Source: Enterococcus sp. 9E7_DIV0242
GTDB taxonomy: Bacteria; Bacillota; Bacilli; Lactobacillales; Enterococcaceae
Direction: 5' to 3'
DNA: 64,000 bases
NCBI RefSeq assembly: GCF_002140975.2
Contig: NZ_CP147247.1
Location: 558,001 to 622,000 of the forward strand
Shown: positions 49,157-56,673 of the stretch, one piece after another
Layout of the letters: every line of letters starts with the position of its first letter
Numbering within the stretch: position 1 is the first letter of the stretch
Position numbers and translations under genes: made by a program
Notes under the pieces: model-generated
The model's database searches: none
What the model was told of the DNA's origin: nothing
The model's input: the letters and a program-made list of their open reading frames with translations, nothing else

Positions 49157-49701
49157 TGATTCAACTCACTGTTTTCTAATAATCGTTGAAAAATAGGTGT
49201 AAGCAAAAAGAAAAAGACAACATTCCCTATAGCGTGTAAAAAATCAAAGGTCAAGCCTTGAAGATAGTAAGGAAAAAACGCTGGCATTCCATAAATCTGA
49301 ACATCAATGATTGAAATGACGAAGCCATAAAAGAATCCTGCGAAAAAGCTAAACATCACTTGTACAAAGAACGAGCGACTAAGTACCGGTATCTTAAGTA
49401 ACCCACTGAACAAGAGCAATAGCGAAGCATAACTCAATAGCTGTGCAATCGTCCATACACCCATCCCCATGTATAAATTGGTAATAATGACAGAAAGCAA
49501 ACTGACGATCAAGCCTCTCCTAAGCCCAAAATGACTTGTTATAATCAAAAATATTGCGGTCATCGGTTGAACATTTGGAATCGGTTGAAAGAGGATTCGT
49601 CCGATAACACAGGCTGCCACAAGTAACGCCAGATAAGCCAGCTCTTTGACTGAAAAGCTCATTTTTTCCGGAGACTCAGAATTTTTCATAGGTGAATTCA
49701 A
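49129..49701 (-). CDS. ECF transporter S component
   Basis: 190 residues with about five to six membrane helices. It resembles S components paired with DUF4430 lipoproteins, a pairing usually linked to cobalamin uptake. The start is probably the TTG at 49701, seven bases after GGGGG, inside the end of the preceding gene (26-base overlap); the ATG at 49689 is an alternative. The energising EcfAAT module must be elsewhere. Confidence 0.8.
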   Translation of the reverse strand: MNSPMKNSESPEKMSFSVKELAYLALLVAACVIGRILFQPIPNVQPMTAIFLIITSHFGLRRGLIVSLLSVIITNLYMGMGVWTIAQLLSYASLLLLFSGLLKIPVLSRSFFVQVMFSFFAGFFYGFVISIIDVQIYGMPAFFPYYLQGLTFDFLHAIGNVVFFFLLTPIFQRLLENSELNQKNTTNNGK

Positions 49702-50056
49702 TTTGATCCCCCTGTTTCAGATTCGTTTCGTTGGCACCGGTATTGATCATTTCATTATTGATTCTATACACCCAGTAATAACCCTGTGCTTCATCTTGAG
49801 TGATTCCATCTATAGAAGTAATCATACCCTTTTCTTCTTTCAAGTCGAATTGTTCCTTCATCGCTTCCATCAAGGTTGTTTCTTCCGTTGTAGAAAACTC
49901 TTTTTCTTCAATTACTTCACTGCCTTTTATCAATGAGACGGTCACTTCTATGGCTTTGTTCGAGCTTGTATCTGACGTATTTTTAGTAGCTGAACACCCA
50001 CTGATAAAGGATAAGCTTAAAACCAGAACACTCGAAAATCCTATCAATTTTTTCAT
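49676..50056 (-). CDS. DUF4430 lipoprotein
   Basis: 126 residues. Signal peptide with lipobox LSFISGC (Cys21), then a DUF4430 domain (about 35-126) with QGYYWVYRINNE. DUF4430 is related to the C-terminal domain of transcobalamin, so a ligand-capturing role for the S component encoded next is likely. No cobalamin riboswitch core was found upstream. Confidence 0.85.
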   Translation of the reverse strand: MKKLIGFSSVLVLSLSFISGCSATKNTSDTSSNKAIEVTVSLIKGSEVIEEKEFSTTEETTLMEAMKEQFDLKEEKGMITSIDGITQDEAQGYYWVYRINNEMINTGANETNLKQGDQIEFTYEKF

Positions 50057-50158
50057 TCCTATTCTCCTAATTTCTTCTATAGGCTTAAGTAAAAGTCCTT
50101 TTCTTACAGTTCAAACGTATACCTTTTTCCTATAGATTCTATTTGTGTAAACCTTATT

Positions 50159-50170
50159 TAGTGTACCATA
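50159..50170 (-). promoter_or_regulatory. Extended -10 candidate for DUF4430/ECF operon
   Basis: On the minus strand TATGGTACACTA at 50159-50170 is identical to the core of the pckA promoter motif. It may be only an extended -10 (TATGG then TACACT) or a further regulator site. Confidence 0.35.
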
Positions 50171-50421
50171 GCCATTAGAATTGTTCATTTCATCTATATC
50201 AGGATGTCCTTTTCCATTTTATTATGACAAGAGAACCAACTATCGATTAATAGATAAAGACTTGTTTCATACTCTTTACTTCTTTTTAATCACTTTCACA
50301 ATTCCTTCATGAAAAGTATTTTTTTCTTCTTACTTTTTTATGTTCCATTTAACTTGTAACAGTTATGATGAACTCAGCAAACAAGAAAGGGGCTGTTTCA
50401 AGGAATTGGATTTTCATTTTT

Positions 50422-50584
50422 GGGTTTTGTCTTCAAGGTCTACAAAGAAAGCCAAAAGCAAAACCCTGATTACTAAACAGGAAAGCAGTCAACATGTTTC
50501 GTTCCGACAAATGAACAAAAACAAAAGCAGATACTCACTATTATCAGCTATTTGAAAAATCGGAACGAAACACACTACTGCTTT
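50422..50584. other. Structured intergenic element with nested hairpins
   Basis: GGGTTTTG/CAAAACCC at 50422-50429 and 50459-50466 form one hairpin. AAAGCAGT (50482-50489) plus GTTTCGTTCCGA (50496-50507) pair with TCGGAACGAAAC (50560-50571) plus ACTGCTTT (50577-50584). No T-run follows and coding potential is poor. It could be a small RNA or a short palindromic repeat. Confidence 0.45.
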
Positions 50585-50627
50585 ATACAATCAAAAAATA
50601 AGCTTTTGCTTTTTCTTATATTATTAA

Positions 50628-50722
50628 GTGGATGAACGTGGTGTTTCAACTCTCCTGAGGCTTAACAGATGTTTATTCTCAATCCATAGATAGAGGTGTA
50701 GGTTCGAATCCTACCGTCCACG
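50628..50722 (+). other. tRNA-like 3' half (possible degenerate class II tRNA, attachment site)
   Basis: A perfect T-arm, GTAGG-TTCGAAT-CCTAC (50698-50714), is followed by CGTCCAC and G as acceptor end. GTGGATG at 50628-50634 could be the 5' acceptor strand, giving a 95-base molecule, but I could not fold acceptable D and anticodon arms. It is best read as the 3' end of a tRNA gene left at an integration site. Confidence 0.5.
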
Positions 50723-50724
50723 TA
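50712..50724 (+). repeat. attL-like direct repeat
   Basis: TACCGTCCACGTA, also present at 53867-53879. It covers the 3' end of the tRNA-like sequence, as expected for a tyrosine-recombinase attachment core. Confidence 0.65.
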
Positions 50725-50804
50725 AAACACCCTTTTAAATTAAGGGTTTAACATATATTTGCCCAAATTAAGAAAACTTATATAAACTAGGAAGGATGAT
50801 GCTC

Positions 50805-50903
50805 ATGAAATTAATACTAAGTGTTGGCTCTCTGATTTTAATCGCTGCATTCGCTTTAACTAGAAAACATAATTACGCATATGCAAAAGTTACAAATCGA
50901 TAA
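50805..50903 (+). CDS. 32-residue membrane peptide, paralogue of the one at 53960
   Basis: MKLILSVGSLILIAAFAL then a basic-aromatic tail, RKHNYAYAKVTNR. GGAAGGATGATG precedes the ATG, and a terminator follows. A related peptide with the same plan lies just after the second repeat copy, which argues that both are real genes. Function unknown; type I toxin, signal or export peptide are open possibilities. Confidence 0.6.
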   Translation: MKLILSVGSLILIAAFALTRKHNYAYAKVTNR

Positions 50904-50914
50904 CTAGATATCTA

Positions 50915-50953
50915 AAAGAGTCCTACTATCAACATAGTATGGGCTTTTTTTAG
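50915..50953 (+). terminator. Terminator after first small peptide gene
   Basis: A GTCC-ACTAT arm pairs with an ATAGT-GGGC arm, followed by seven T. Confidence 0.7.
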
Positions 50954-51063
50954 TAAATGCAACATTGTCTTCCTTACCGTGAATATTTTCTTTTCATAAA
51001 CTATCCTCTTTAACTCTCAACAAAACGAATGAATGTTCTTACAATCATTTTTAAGGTGATTTT

Positions 51064-51409
51064 ATGAGATATGTAAAAACTATTCATCTCAAAAAAGGCA
51101 ACAGCTTATACTTATTTCTACAAAATGGAAGTTCATCCGTTTCGTCGTTTATCAGCGAATAGATTCAAAATCGATGATACTTACTATCAAATCTGGACTT
51201 TCAACTTTAAAACTGAAAGGAACTACATTGCTACTTTCCCTGTCACTCGTGCTGACCATTTTCATATATTTGAACTGGCGATTGAGGAAACAGGACACAC
51301 ACAATTCAAAAGAGAAAGTAAGCTATCAGATTTTTCAACTACAAAAATTATGCGATATAGCGATCTAAGAGAAGAGATATTCAAGAAAGAAGGTATTTCA
51401 TATGAATAA
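51064..51409 (+). pseudogene. Island gene, frameshifted near its start
   Basis: An ATG at 51064 with AAGGTGA upstream opens MRYVKTIHLKK and stops after 32 codons. Dropping one A from the six-A run at 51091-51096 joins it to the 94-codon frame starting at 51125, giving about 114 residues. The 51125 ATG itself has no ribosome binding site. No domain is recognised. The following gene overlaps its end. Confidence 0.5.
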
Positions 51410-51695
51410 AAGAGCTGCTACCGGTATTGCAGATAAAATCAGACTCGTTTCTGCATTTCCTGAGATGTTAGTAAGATTTACACTCCACACTCATAACGAG
51501 AACATCAACTGCTTTGTTGCACGTCGTGACTTAGCTAACTTGATAATGTTCTTAGATGATAATACTTTCGAATTGTCAGTGTTCGGACACTACAACAGTA
51601 GAAATCAATTAATCATTGAGAAATTCGCTGTTAGAAATCCAAACAGCTTTATAAGGGAATTTGTGAGTAAGCCTTTCAAAGCGATTGCTCAATGA
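51402..51695 (+). CDS. Hypothetical protein of the integrative element
   Basis: 97 residues, mixed alpha/beta, no recognised domain. AAGG lies about nine bases before the ATG. It overlaps its upstream neighbour by eight bases and its downstream neighbour by an ATGA, so the three genes form a compact operon. Confidence 0.65.
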   Translation: MNKRAATGIADKIRLVSAFPEMLVRFTLHTHNENINCFVARRDLANLIMFLDDNTFELSVFGHYNSRNQLIIEKFAVRNPNSFIREFVSKPFKAIAQ

Positions 51696-51865
51696 ACCTG
51701 ATAGATGAATACGAGGCTCATTTGATTAGCTATGAGGAGTTTCAACATCATTTATGGGAATCAGGACAACAATTGATAAACGCAGTAGGTCTTGAGAAGT
51801 TTATCTTCTATTTAAATGCTAAAGAAAACCAGTACTTTAAAAAAGAGGAAATAAAGAGATCCTGA
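51692..51865 (+). CDS. 57-residue hypothetical protein
   Basis: Starts at the ATGA overlap with the previous stop: MNLIDEYEAHLISYEEFQHH, acidic N-terminus and basic C-terminus, probably helical. A terminator overlaps its last codons. No family recognised. Confidence 0.6.
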   Translation: MNLIDEYEAHLISYEEFQHHLWESGQQLINAVGLEKFIFYLNAKENQYFKKEEIKRS

Positions 51866-51893
51866 AACTCACTTGAGTAACAGGTCCTCTTTT
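51855..51893 (+). terminator. Terminator of the small island operon
   Basis: AGAGATCCTG (51855-51864) pairs with CAGGTCCTCT (51881-51890), followed by T. Confidence 0.75.
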
Positions 51894-52258
51894 ATTTTCT
51901 ACAGTTATTTCACAATAAATTAACGATTTTTGACAACTGATGTCGGTGCAAACAAAATACAATTTTTGTTTGTGCTTTTTTTATGTACACATTCGTTCTT
52001 AAACTAAAATACACATTCTTTCAAAAAGAACATCAATTTCTAAACTTTCATATTTTTCGAAAATCAATTTATTTGTTATTCAAAACAAATAGTCAAAATA
52101 AACATATTTTATTGGTTAAACTGATAAAAAAATACAAATATCCTAACAACTAAACAGCACAACATATATAACATTTGTTATATTTTAACCTTCCAAAAGA
52201 GCATAAGAAAACGCTTTTATGGTAAAATTCAATTATAAAAAGTAAAGGATGTGTAATT
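51894..52258. other. AT-rich region before the DUF5648 gene
   Basis: 365 bp with very low GC and no frame worth calling. It presumably holds the promoter of the secreted protein gene. Base composition is lower than in flanking chromosomal genes, consistent with acquired DNA. Confidence 0.45.
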
Positions 52259-52774
52259 ATGAAGAAAGTGAAAGTTTTATTGATGGGGTTCCTTATGGTA
52301 ATTGCGTTTTCTGTATTCTTTTCTAGCAAAGCAGAAGCTGATATAAATGGGGGCGGGCCTGTATATAGGCTATATAATCCAAAAAACGGCGATCATCTGT
52401 ATACTCAATTCGAAAGTGAAAGAGATCATTTAGTAAGAAACGAATGGAGAAATGAAACATATGGAAAAACAAATTTTTATTTTCTTTCTGCACAAATGTA
52501 TACTTCAAGAAAACAGGCTTGGCGACTGTACAATCCCAAAATGGATAGGCATATGCTAACCACTGATTCATCCGAACGAGCTCATTTAGTAAAGAACGGT
52601 TGGAACAGTGAAAGTACTGCAATGTTTATGGTTTACACATTTGGCGAACCTATATATAGAATGTATAACCCTAATAATCCTGCCTGGGTTTATGTGCGCT
52701 CCGCTGAGGCAAATAATCTTGTCAGAGCGGGCTGGCAAAGACAACGAATTGAGTTTTATGTAGAACCTATGTAA
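52259..52774 (+). CDS. Secreted protein with three DUF5648-type repeats
   Basis: 171 residues. Signal peptide (about 1-28, ending SSKAEA). Three repeats follow at about 35, 80 and 127, each starting with a variant of VYRLYNPKNGDHLYT and ending HLVRNEW or a related form. This is the DUF5648 repeat, found in secreted cell-wall hydrolases and adhesins; no catalytic domain is present here. It has its own promoter-length upstream region (about 390 bp) and terminator, and lies within the integrative element as probable cargo. Confidence 0.82.
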   Translation: MKKVKVLLMGFLMVIAFSVFFSSKAEADINGGGPVYRLYNPKNGDHLYTQFESERDHLVRNEWRNETYGKTNFYFLSAQMYTSRKQAWRLYNPKMDRHMLTTDSSERAHLVKNGWNSESTAMFMVYTFGEPIYRMYNPNNPAWVYVRSAEANNLVRAGWQRQRIEFYVEPM

Positions 52775-52789
52775 TCTGTTTGTGGTATA

Positions 52790-52828
52790 AAATCCCTGTT
52801 GTTCATTAAGAGTGACAGGGATTTTTAT
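52790..52828 (+). terminator. Terminator of the DUF5648 gene
   Basis: AAATCCCTGT (52790-52799) pairs with ACAGGGATTT (52815-52824), followed by T-rich sequence. Confidence 0.85.
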
Positions 52829-52925
52829 TTTTACTTACTTTAGCTGTCCTCTTTTATGTATCTATAAGTAACATTGACCAACTTAAAAAAACATCCATTC
52901 TTCCCAGCTCCTTGTAATTATTATA

Positions 52926-53270
52926 TTACAAGAATACATTAATATAAATCAATAATCTACAATTATTTATAAATAACCATATTATTATTGCGAGAATAGA
53001 ACAATACCGATCACAGACTGTTGTAAAAGTGTAGTTTAAACAAGGAAGGATGATGGCCCTCCCTTCTGGAATAAGTTTATTTTCAATCTGCGAGCGACGT
53101 AAGTTAAACATCGAAAGAGCTTTTCTTGTTTTGTGCGATCTCCCGTGATGTTTAAACTTTTCCATACTATCATAATAACAGCGATTTCCTTTCTTGTACG
53201 CCTCAGCGAATTCAATCAAGGCAATAGCTTTCATTTTCTCAATGTTCTTATCTGAGTAATTCAGTGCCAT
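52926..53270 (-). CDS. Doubtful island ORF, possible remnant
   Basis: 114 codons. The first 75 residues are charged and plausibly globular; the last 35 are hydrophobic and look like read-through of AT-rich DNA. The ribosome binding site is weak. It may be the start of a decayed gene. Confidence 0.3.
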   Translation of the reverse strand: MALNYSDKNIEKMKAIALIEFAEAYKKGNRCYYDSMEKFKHHGRSHKTRKALSMFNLRRSQIENKLIPEGRAIILPCLNYTFTTVCDRYCSILAIIIWLFINNCRLLIYINVFL

Positions 53271-53342
53271 GCCTATCTAGCACACAGAACGTTTCTCAGC
53301 ATCACAATACGAGTAATAGAGTATTTGGATTGACAGAGAATT

Positions 53343-53788
53343 GGAAAAACTTGGGATTATAAGCATTCAAAAAGTTTTTCAACTACTAAAACTGAATCTA
53401 GCATTCGTACTCTATCAATCCATTCAGAAACAATGAGATTATTGAAAGAATACCTTAAGTCAAACCGCTTAACAAACTCATTTTTACGGACAGCTCTTTG
53501 ACACCCATCTCTTCAAATGCAGCAAATAAGGCATTAAAAAAAGCGCTTAAGCGTGCCGGTATAGATAGAGATCTCACTTTTCATGGTTTAAGACACACTC
53601 ATGGCAGTTTACTGCTTTTATATGATACAAACCTATTCTACGTTTCTAAACGCTTAGGACATGCAACAATGGAAACGACAGCAAATATATACTCTCAACT
53701 AACAAAAGAACTTAACGAGAAGGGAAATCATGTTTCAGAAGAAGTCATGGGAAATATGTATCATGCCCAAAATATTGCCCAAAAATAA
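53343..53788 (+). pseudogene. Tyrosine recombinase (integrase), truncated and frameshifted
   Basis: The frame from 53343 reads GKTWDYKHSKSFSTTKTESS, typical of phage and ICE integrases just before the first catalytic Arg region, then breaks at a five-T run near 53482-53486. One added T joins it to the 53498 frame, which has HGLRHTHGS (His/Arg box) and LGHATMETTANIYSQL (nucleophile Tyr). The N-terminal DNA-binding half is missing, so the enzyme is dead. It sits 80 bases from the right-hand repeat. Confidence 0.85.
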
Positions 53789-53866
53789 TTGATTTGAGGT
53801 AAATACAGATAAACTGAAAGTCTAATCTTACAGTTATTCTAAAGTCTTATAAACCATGAATAAGTT

Positions 53867-53879
53867 TACCGTCCACGTA
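53867..53879 (+). repeat. attR-like direct repeat
   Basis: Second copy of TACCGTCCACGTA. Only the 13-bp core, not the T-arm, is shared with the copy at 50712. It is followed by a hairpin (CCCTAT/ATAGGG) that also has a counterpart after the left copy. Confidence 0.65.
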
Positions 53880-53959
53880 TCCCCTATTTTTTTATAGGGT
53901 TTATCATATAGTTACTCTTAACAAAGTTAACTCTCTTAAATCAGAAAGGATGATTGCCA

Positions 53960-54067
53960 ATGAAAGTACTACTTACTGCTGGTTCCCTCATTTCAATCGC
54001 AGCTATTACAGCCATTACACTGAACAGAAAACACAGTTATGCGTATGCAAGAGTGTCGCATCGTTAA
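53960..54067 (+). CDS. 35-residue membrane peptide, paralogue of the one at 50805
   Basis: MKVLLTAGSLISIAAITAIT then LNRKHSYAYARVSHR. It shares with the first peptide the MK-hydrophobic start, GSLI, and the RKHxYAYA tail. AAAGGATGATT precedes the ATG, and a terminator follows. It lies just outside the right-hand repeat. Confidence 0.6.
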   Translation: MKVLLTAGSLISIAAITAITLNRKHSYAYARVSHR

Positions 54068-54072
54068 AGCAT

Positions 54073-54100
54073 AGACCAGCCTGAACGGGTTGGTCTTTTT
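54073..54100 (+). terminator. Terminator after second small peptide gene
   Basis: AGACCAGCC pairs with GGTTGGTCT, followed by a T-run. Confidence 0.85.
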
Positions 54101-54175
54101 ATTGCTCCCGTTCCTCAACTGTTCTGAGCTACTCCAACCAATTTTTCACCTTATATTTCATAGTGGGCTGTTTTA

Positions 54176-54532
54176 TCAAGGCATTTCCAGCAAGTAATTC
54201 ACTTCGGCTCTAATTTCCGGTTCGATTTCTTCAAATCCTTCCTTCAATTTGTCAAAGCTATCGACGCCATAATCTGTTAATAATTGAAGTGCTGATTCTT
54301 TCACCACCAAGCTATTTGACGCCAGTATAACCTCTTCCAACAAGCTATTTATGTCTTTTTTATAAGCTAACCTATATCCAAACCACGGATCTAAGTATCT
54401 ATCTAAGCAAAAAAGAAGGCGTTTCTTCTCCTTTGAAGTCCCATGCTCAAGTACTTTTTAGATTGCCTCTATTCCTGCTTCAACGATTCTCATCTCGTAC
54501 TCTGAATAAGTAGTGTCCCCTCTTTCCTTCAT
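54176..54532 (-). pseudogene. Interrupted gene of unknown function
   Basis: The ATG at 54532 (MKERGDTTYSEYEMRIVEAG) opens a 119-codon frame broken only by a TAA at 54458-54460. After the stop it continues with KVLEHGTSKEKKRLLFCLDR and an acidic helical tail ending in TGA. The helical, charged pattern recalls HEAT-like or immunity proteins, but no family is recognised. One base change would restore it. Confidence 0.6.
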
Positions 54533-54692
54533 AAAAAAACATCTCATTGTTTCCTTTTCACATAAAATTATAGCAGAAATTACTCGTCCCTCCATGCTTT
54601 CACTCAAAAACAGCAAGTATCGTTCTCGCTGATTATATAGATTACGAATACCAACACGAAAAAGTAAAAATTTTTCAAAAAAAATAGTAAAA

Positions 54693-54715
54693 AAGAAGGC
54701 CTCAGCAGCCTCCTT
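54693..54715 (-). terminator. Terminator of the spx-like gene
   Basis: AAGAAGGC (54693-54700) pairs with GCCTCCTT (54708-54715), one mismatch. T-run on the minus strand beyond it. Confidence 0.7.
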
Positions 54716-54728
54716 TATTTCTTTAATT

Positions 54729-55127
54729 TTATAATCCTGTCAGTAACAAGGCGTGTGTGAGTTCCTGTTTCCTAACATTTTTAGGTAGGAACACACGAAT
54801 TTCGTCTTCGTTGAATCCAACCTGCATCCGGTAATCATCCAAAATGATTGGACGTCTCAAAATTGATGGCTCTTCTTTGATCAGCTCAATCAACTCACTT
54901 ATAGATAATTGACTGATTTTATCCTCGTAATCTCGGTAAATATTCGAACGTTTTGAAAGGATATCCTCCGTCCCATTTTCAGTCATTTGAAGCATCTTCC
55001 TTAATTCATTATCCGTAAGCGCCTCATTGAAAAAATTCTTTTCTTTGAACGGAATTTGATGCGAAGCAAACCATTTCTTTGCTTTTCTTGATGATGTACT
55101 GCTTGGGGAAGTGTACACTTTGATCAT
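54729..55127 (-). CDS. Spx/ArsC family protein lacking the CxxC switch
   Basis: 132 residues, the normal Spx length. Spx proteins bind the RNA polymerase alpha C-terminal domain and redirect transcription in disulfide stress; the N-terminal CxxC is their redox switch. Here that segment reads YTSPSSTSSRKAKKW, with Ser at both Cys positions. The remainder is typical, including LRRPIILDDYRMQVGFNEDEIR. The protein should not sense thiols directly, so it may act constitutively, compete with another Spx, or respond to abundance. The main spx gene must be elsewhere. Confidence 0.88.
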   Translation of the reverse strand: MIKVYTSPSSTSSRKAKKWFASHQIPFKEKNFFNEALTDNELRKMLQMTENGTEDILSKRSNIYRDYEDKISQLSISELIELIKEEPSILRRPIILDDYRMQVGFNEDEIRVFLPKNVRKQELTHALLLTGL

Positions 55128-55395
55128 AACTATCTCTCCTTAGATTTCATATTTCATTATAAATTCTATCCTTTTTTCATAATCCAAGCAAAAGATTTGT
55201 TTTACATTCCTTTTTGTGAAAAAATAATTTAAATTAAATATTTTCCTAACTTAATATTTGAAATATAATTTTAATCATAGAAAAATTCAAGCTGATTTCT
55301 TTCTAGCAACTTCTCTCACTTTCATTTTCTCTTACGTTATTCCTTTCAAAGCCAGTATCTTATATTTTTTTCCTACTTTTTTCCATCAGAGCTTA
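55128..55395. other. AT-rich intergenic region upstream of the spx-like gene
   Basis: 268 bp of AT-rich DNA. A hydrophobic plus-strand frame exists but has no ribosome binding site and is probably chance. It should contain the spx-like promoter. Confidence 0.35.
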
Positions 55396-55425
55396 CAAAA
55401 AAGCACAAGCAAAAATAGCTTGTGC
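55396..55425 (-). terminator. Terminator of the 85-residue membrane protein gene
   Basis: GCACAAGC (55403-55410) pairs with GCTTGTGC (55418-55425), with T-run on the minus strand. Confidence 0.85.
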
Positions 55426-55446
55426 AAAATAATTCAAATTCATTTT

Positions 55447-55704
55447 TTATCGCGATTGATAATAATGTGATTTTATAATCTTACGAATAATCAGAACTAA
55501 CCAGACGATGGTAACTGGAATCAACCCGATTCCTATAACTAAGGGAATCCAGCCAACAAATAATAAAGGAAGCCCATACTCATAAGTTCCAGCCAAGGCA
55601 CCTCCCCAATAGATGCTGTAACCAAAAGAAATTAATCCGTATGTCAGCTTACCAAGGACCAATACACCTATCAACGAAAACCACAACTTCTTTTCTTTCA
55701 CCAC
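55447..55704 (-). CDS. Small two-span membrane protein
   Basis: 85 residues: hydrophobic helices at about 8-30 and 45-73, basic C-terminus. AGGAAAAG lies before the start. No family recognised. Single gene with its own terminator. Confidence 0.6.
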   Translation of the reverse strand: MVKEKKLWFSLIGVLVLGKLTYGLISFGYSIYWGGALAGTYEYGLPLLFVGWIPLVIGIGLIPVTIVWLVLIIRKIIKSHYYQSR

Positions 55705-55881
55705 TTTTCCTCCATCAATTAATCTATCATTCTATTATAGCAATTTTTTTACTGACACTGCATCCCCTTTTTTCTTAGGTAGCTTAAAAGAAAATATCTC
55801 TCATATAAGAATCCTTTCACGTGTGAAAATCGCAAAACCATATTACAATAAACACGACTAGTTAGAAAAGAGGCAACAATT

Positions 55882-56529
55882 ATGACATTTCTAAAAAAAT
55901 ACGGCTTTTATTTTATGGTACTGGCAATTCTAAGTGAGTTGATCCTTCCTTTTATTTTAGGTAGCTTTTATCTAAATTACGACTCCTTTACTATGTTAAT
56001 CAGTTCTTTTGGAGAAGACGGCAGCCCTGTGAAGCTGGCTTTTAAGATTTGGGTGAGCATTAATGGGGTTCTTTTCTTGCTGGCAATCCCTAGCTTTTAT
56101 CAGCGTTTCAAGCAAACTTCTAGACCATTAGCTAAATGGTTATCTATTATGATTGCGGCTTTCGGTATTGGAGATTGTATTATCACGGGTCTGTTCGATC
56201 AATCAACCAACCATTCCGAGATAGATATCGAAGGTATGATTCACAACTATGCTTCCGGAATAGGCTTTGTGGCGTTACTGATAGGAACTGCGTTACTATT
56301 TAGGCTATATTCCTTAGAAAATAAGCATTTTATGGTAACGATCATTCCAATTATTTTCATTATCTCATTATTATTTATGTTGCTTTTTGCACTCCCAAAG
56401 ATCCCTATACTTAATCAGGTTCATGTGCCTTATCGCGGCTTATGGCAAAGAGGCAATTTACTTTTTCTCTATTTACCCTTCCTTTTTGTTGCATTAGAAG
56501 GCCTTTTCACTAGAATCGAGAATCGGTGA
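55882..56529 (+). CDS. DUF998 membrane protein
   Basis: 215 residues with about six membrane helices of the DUF998 family, whose role is unknown. Helices span roughly 8-27, 55-75, 84-104, 122-145, 153-175 and 188-207. AGAGGCAAC precedes the ATG. Single gene, terminator directly after. Confidence 0.8.
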   Translation: MTFLKKYGFYFMVLAILSELILPFILGSFYLNYDSFTMLISSFGEDGSPVKLAFKIWVSINGVLFLLAIPSFYQRFKQTSRPLAKWLSIMIAAFGIGDCIITGLFDQSTNHSEIDIEGMIHNYASGIGFVALLIGTALLFRLYSLENKHFMVTIIPIIFIISLLFMLLFALPKIPILNQVHVPYRGLWQRGNLLFLYLPFLFVALEGLFTRIENR

Positions 56530-56545
56530 AAAAGCCTTCTTTTTT
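56497..56545 (+). terminator. Terminator of the DUF998 gene
   Basis: GAAGGCCTTTTCAC (56497-56510) pairs with GTGAAAAAGCCTTC (56526-56539), then six T. The left arm is inside the coding end. Confidence 0.88.
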
Positions 56546-56630
56546 ATTAATTCAATATAACCTCAGATGATTTTTTGGTAGTTCGATTATAGGATGGTTA
56601 TTGAACACTCTTGCCTTATTAAAAATTAAA

Positions 56631-56665
56631 AGACAGCGACGCCTTTATTAATGACGTCGCTGTCT
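56631..56665 (-). terminator. Terminator of the ABC exporter operon
   Basis: Perfect 11-bp stem AGACAGCGACG/CGTCGCTGTCT, with T-rich DNA beyond it on the minus strand, nine bases after the gene end. Confidence 0.88.
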
Positions 56666-56673
56666 ATTCTAGT

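Noticed and set aside
50057..50400. Cobalamin riboswitch before the DUF4430 gene
   Set aside because: No B12-box-like GCCACTG segment or accompanying helices could be found.
50340..50555. 71-codon plus-strand frame
   Set aside because: No ribosome binding site, and it runs through the arms of the structured element; amino-acid pattern is not protein-like.
55258..55470. 70-codon hydrophobic frame upstream of the spx-like gene
   Set aside because: Very AT-rich, TTG/ATT-type start without a site, overlaps a terminator and another gene; hydrophobicity follows from T-richness.
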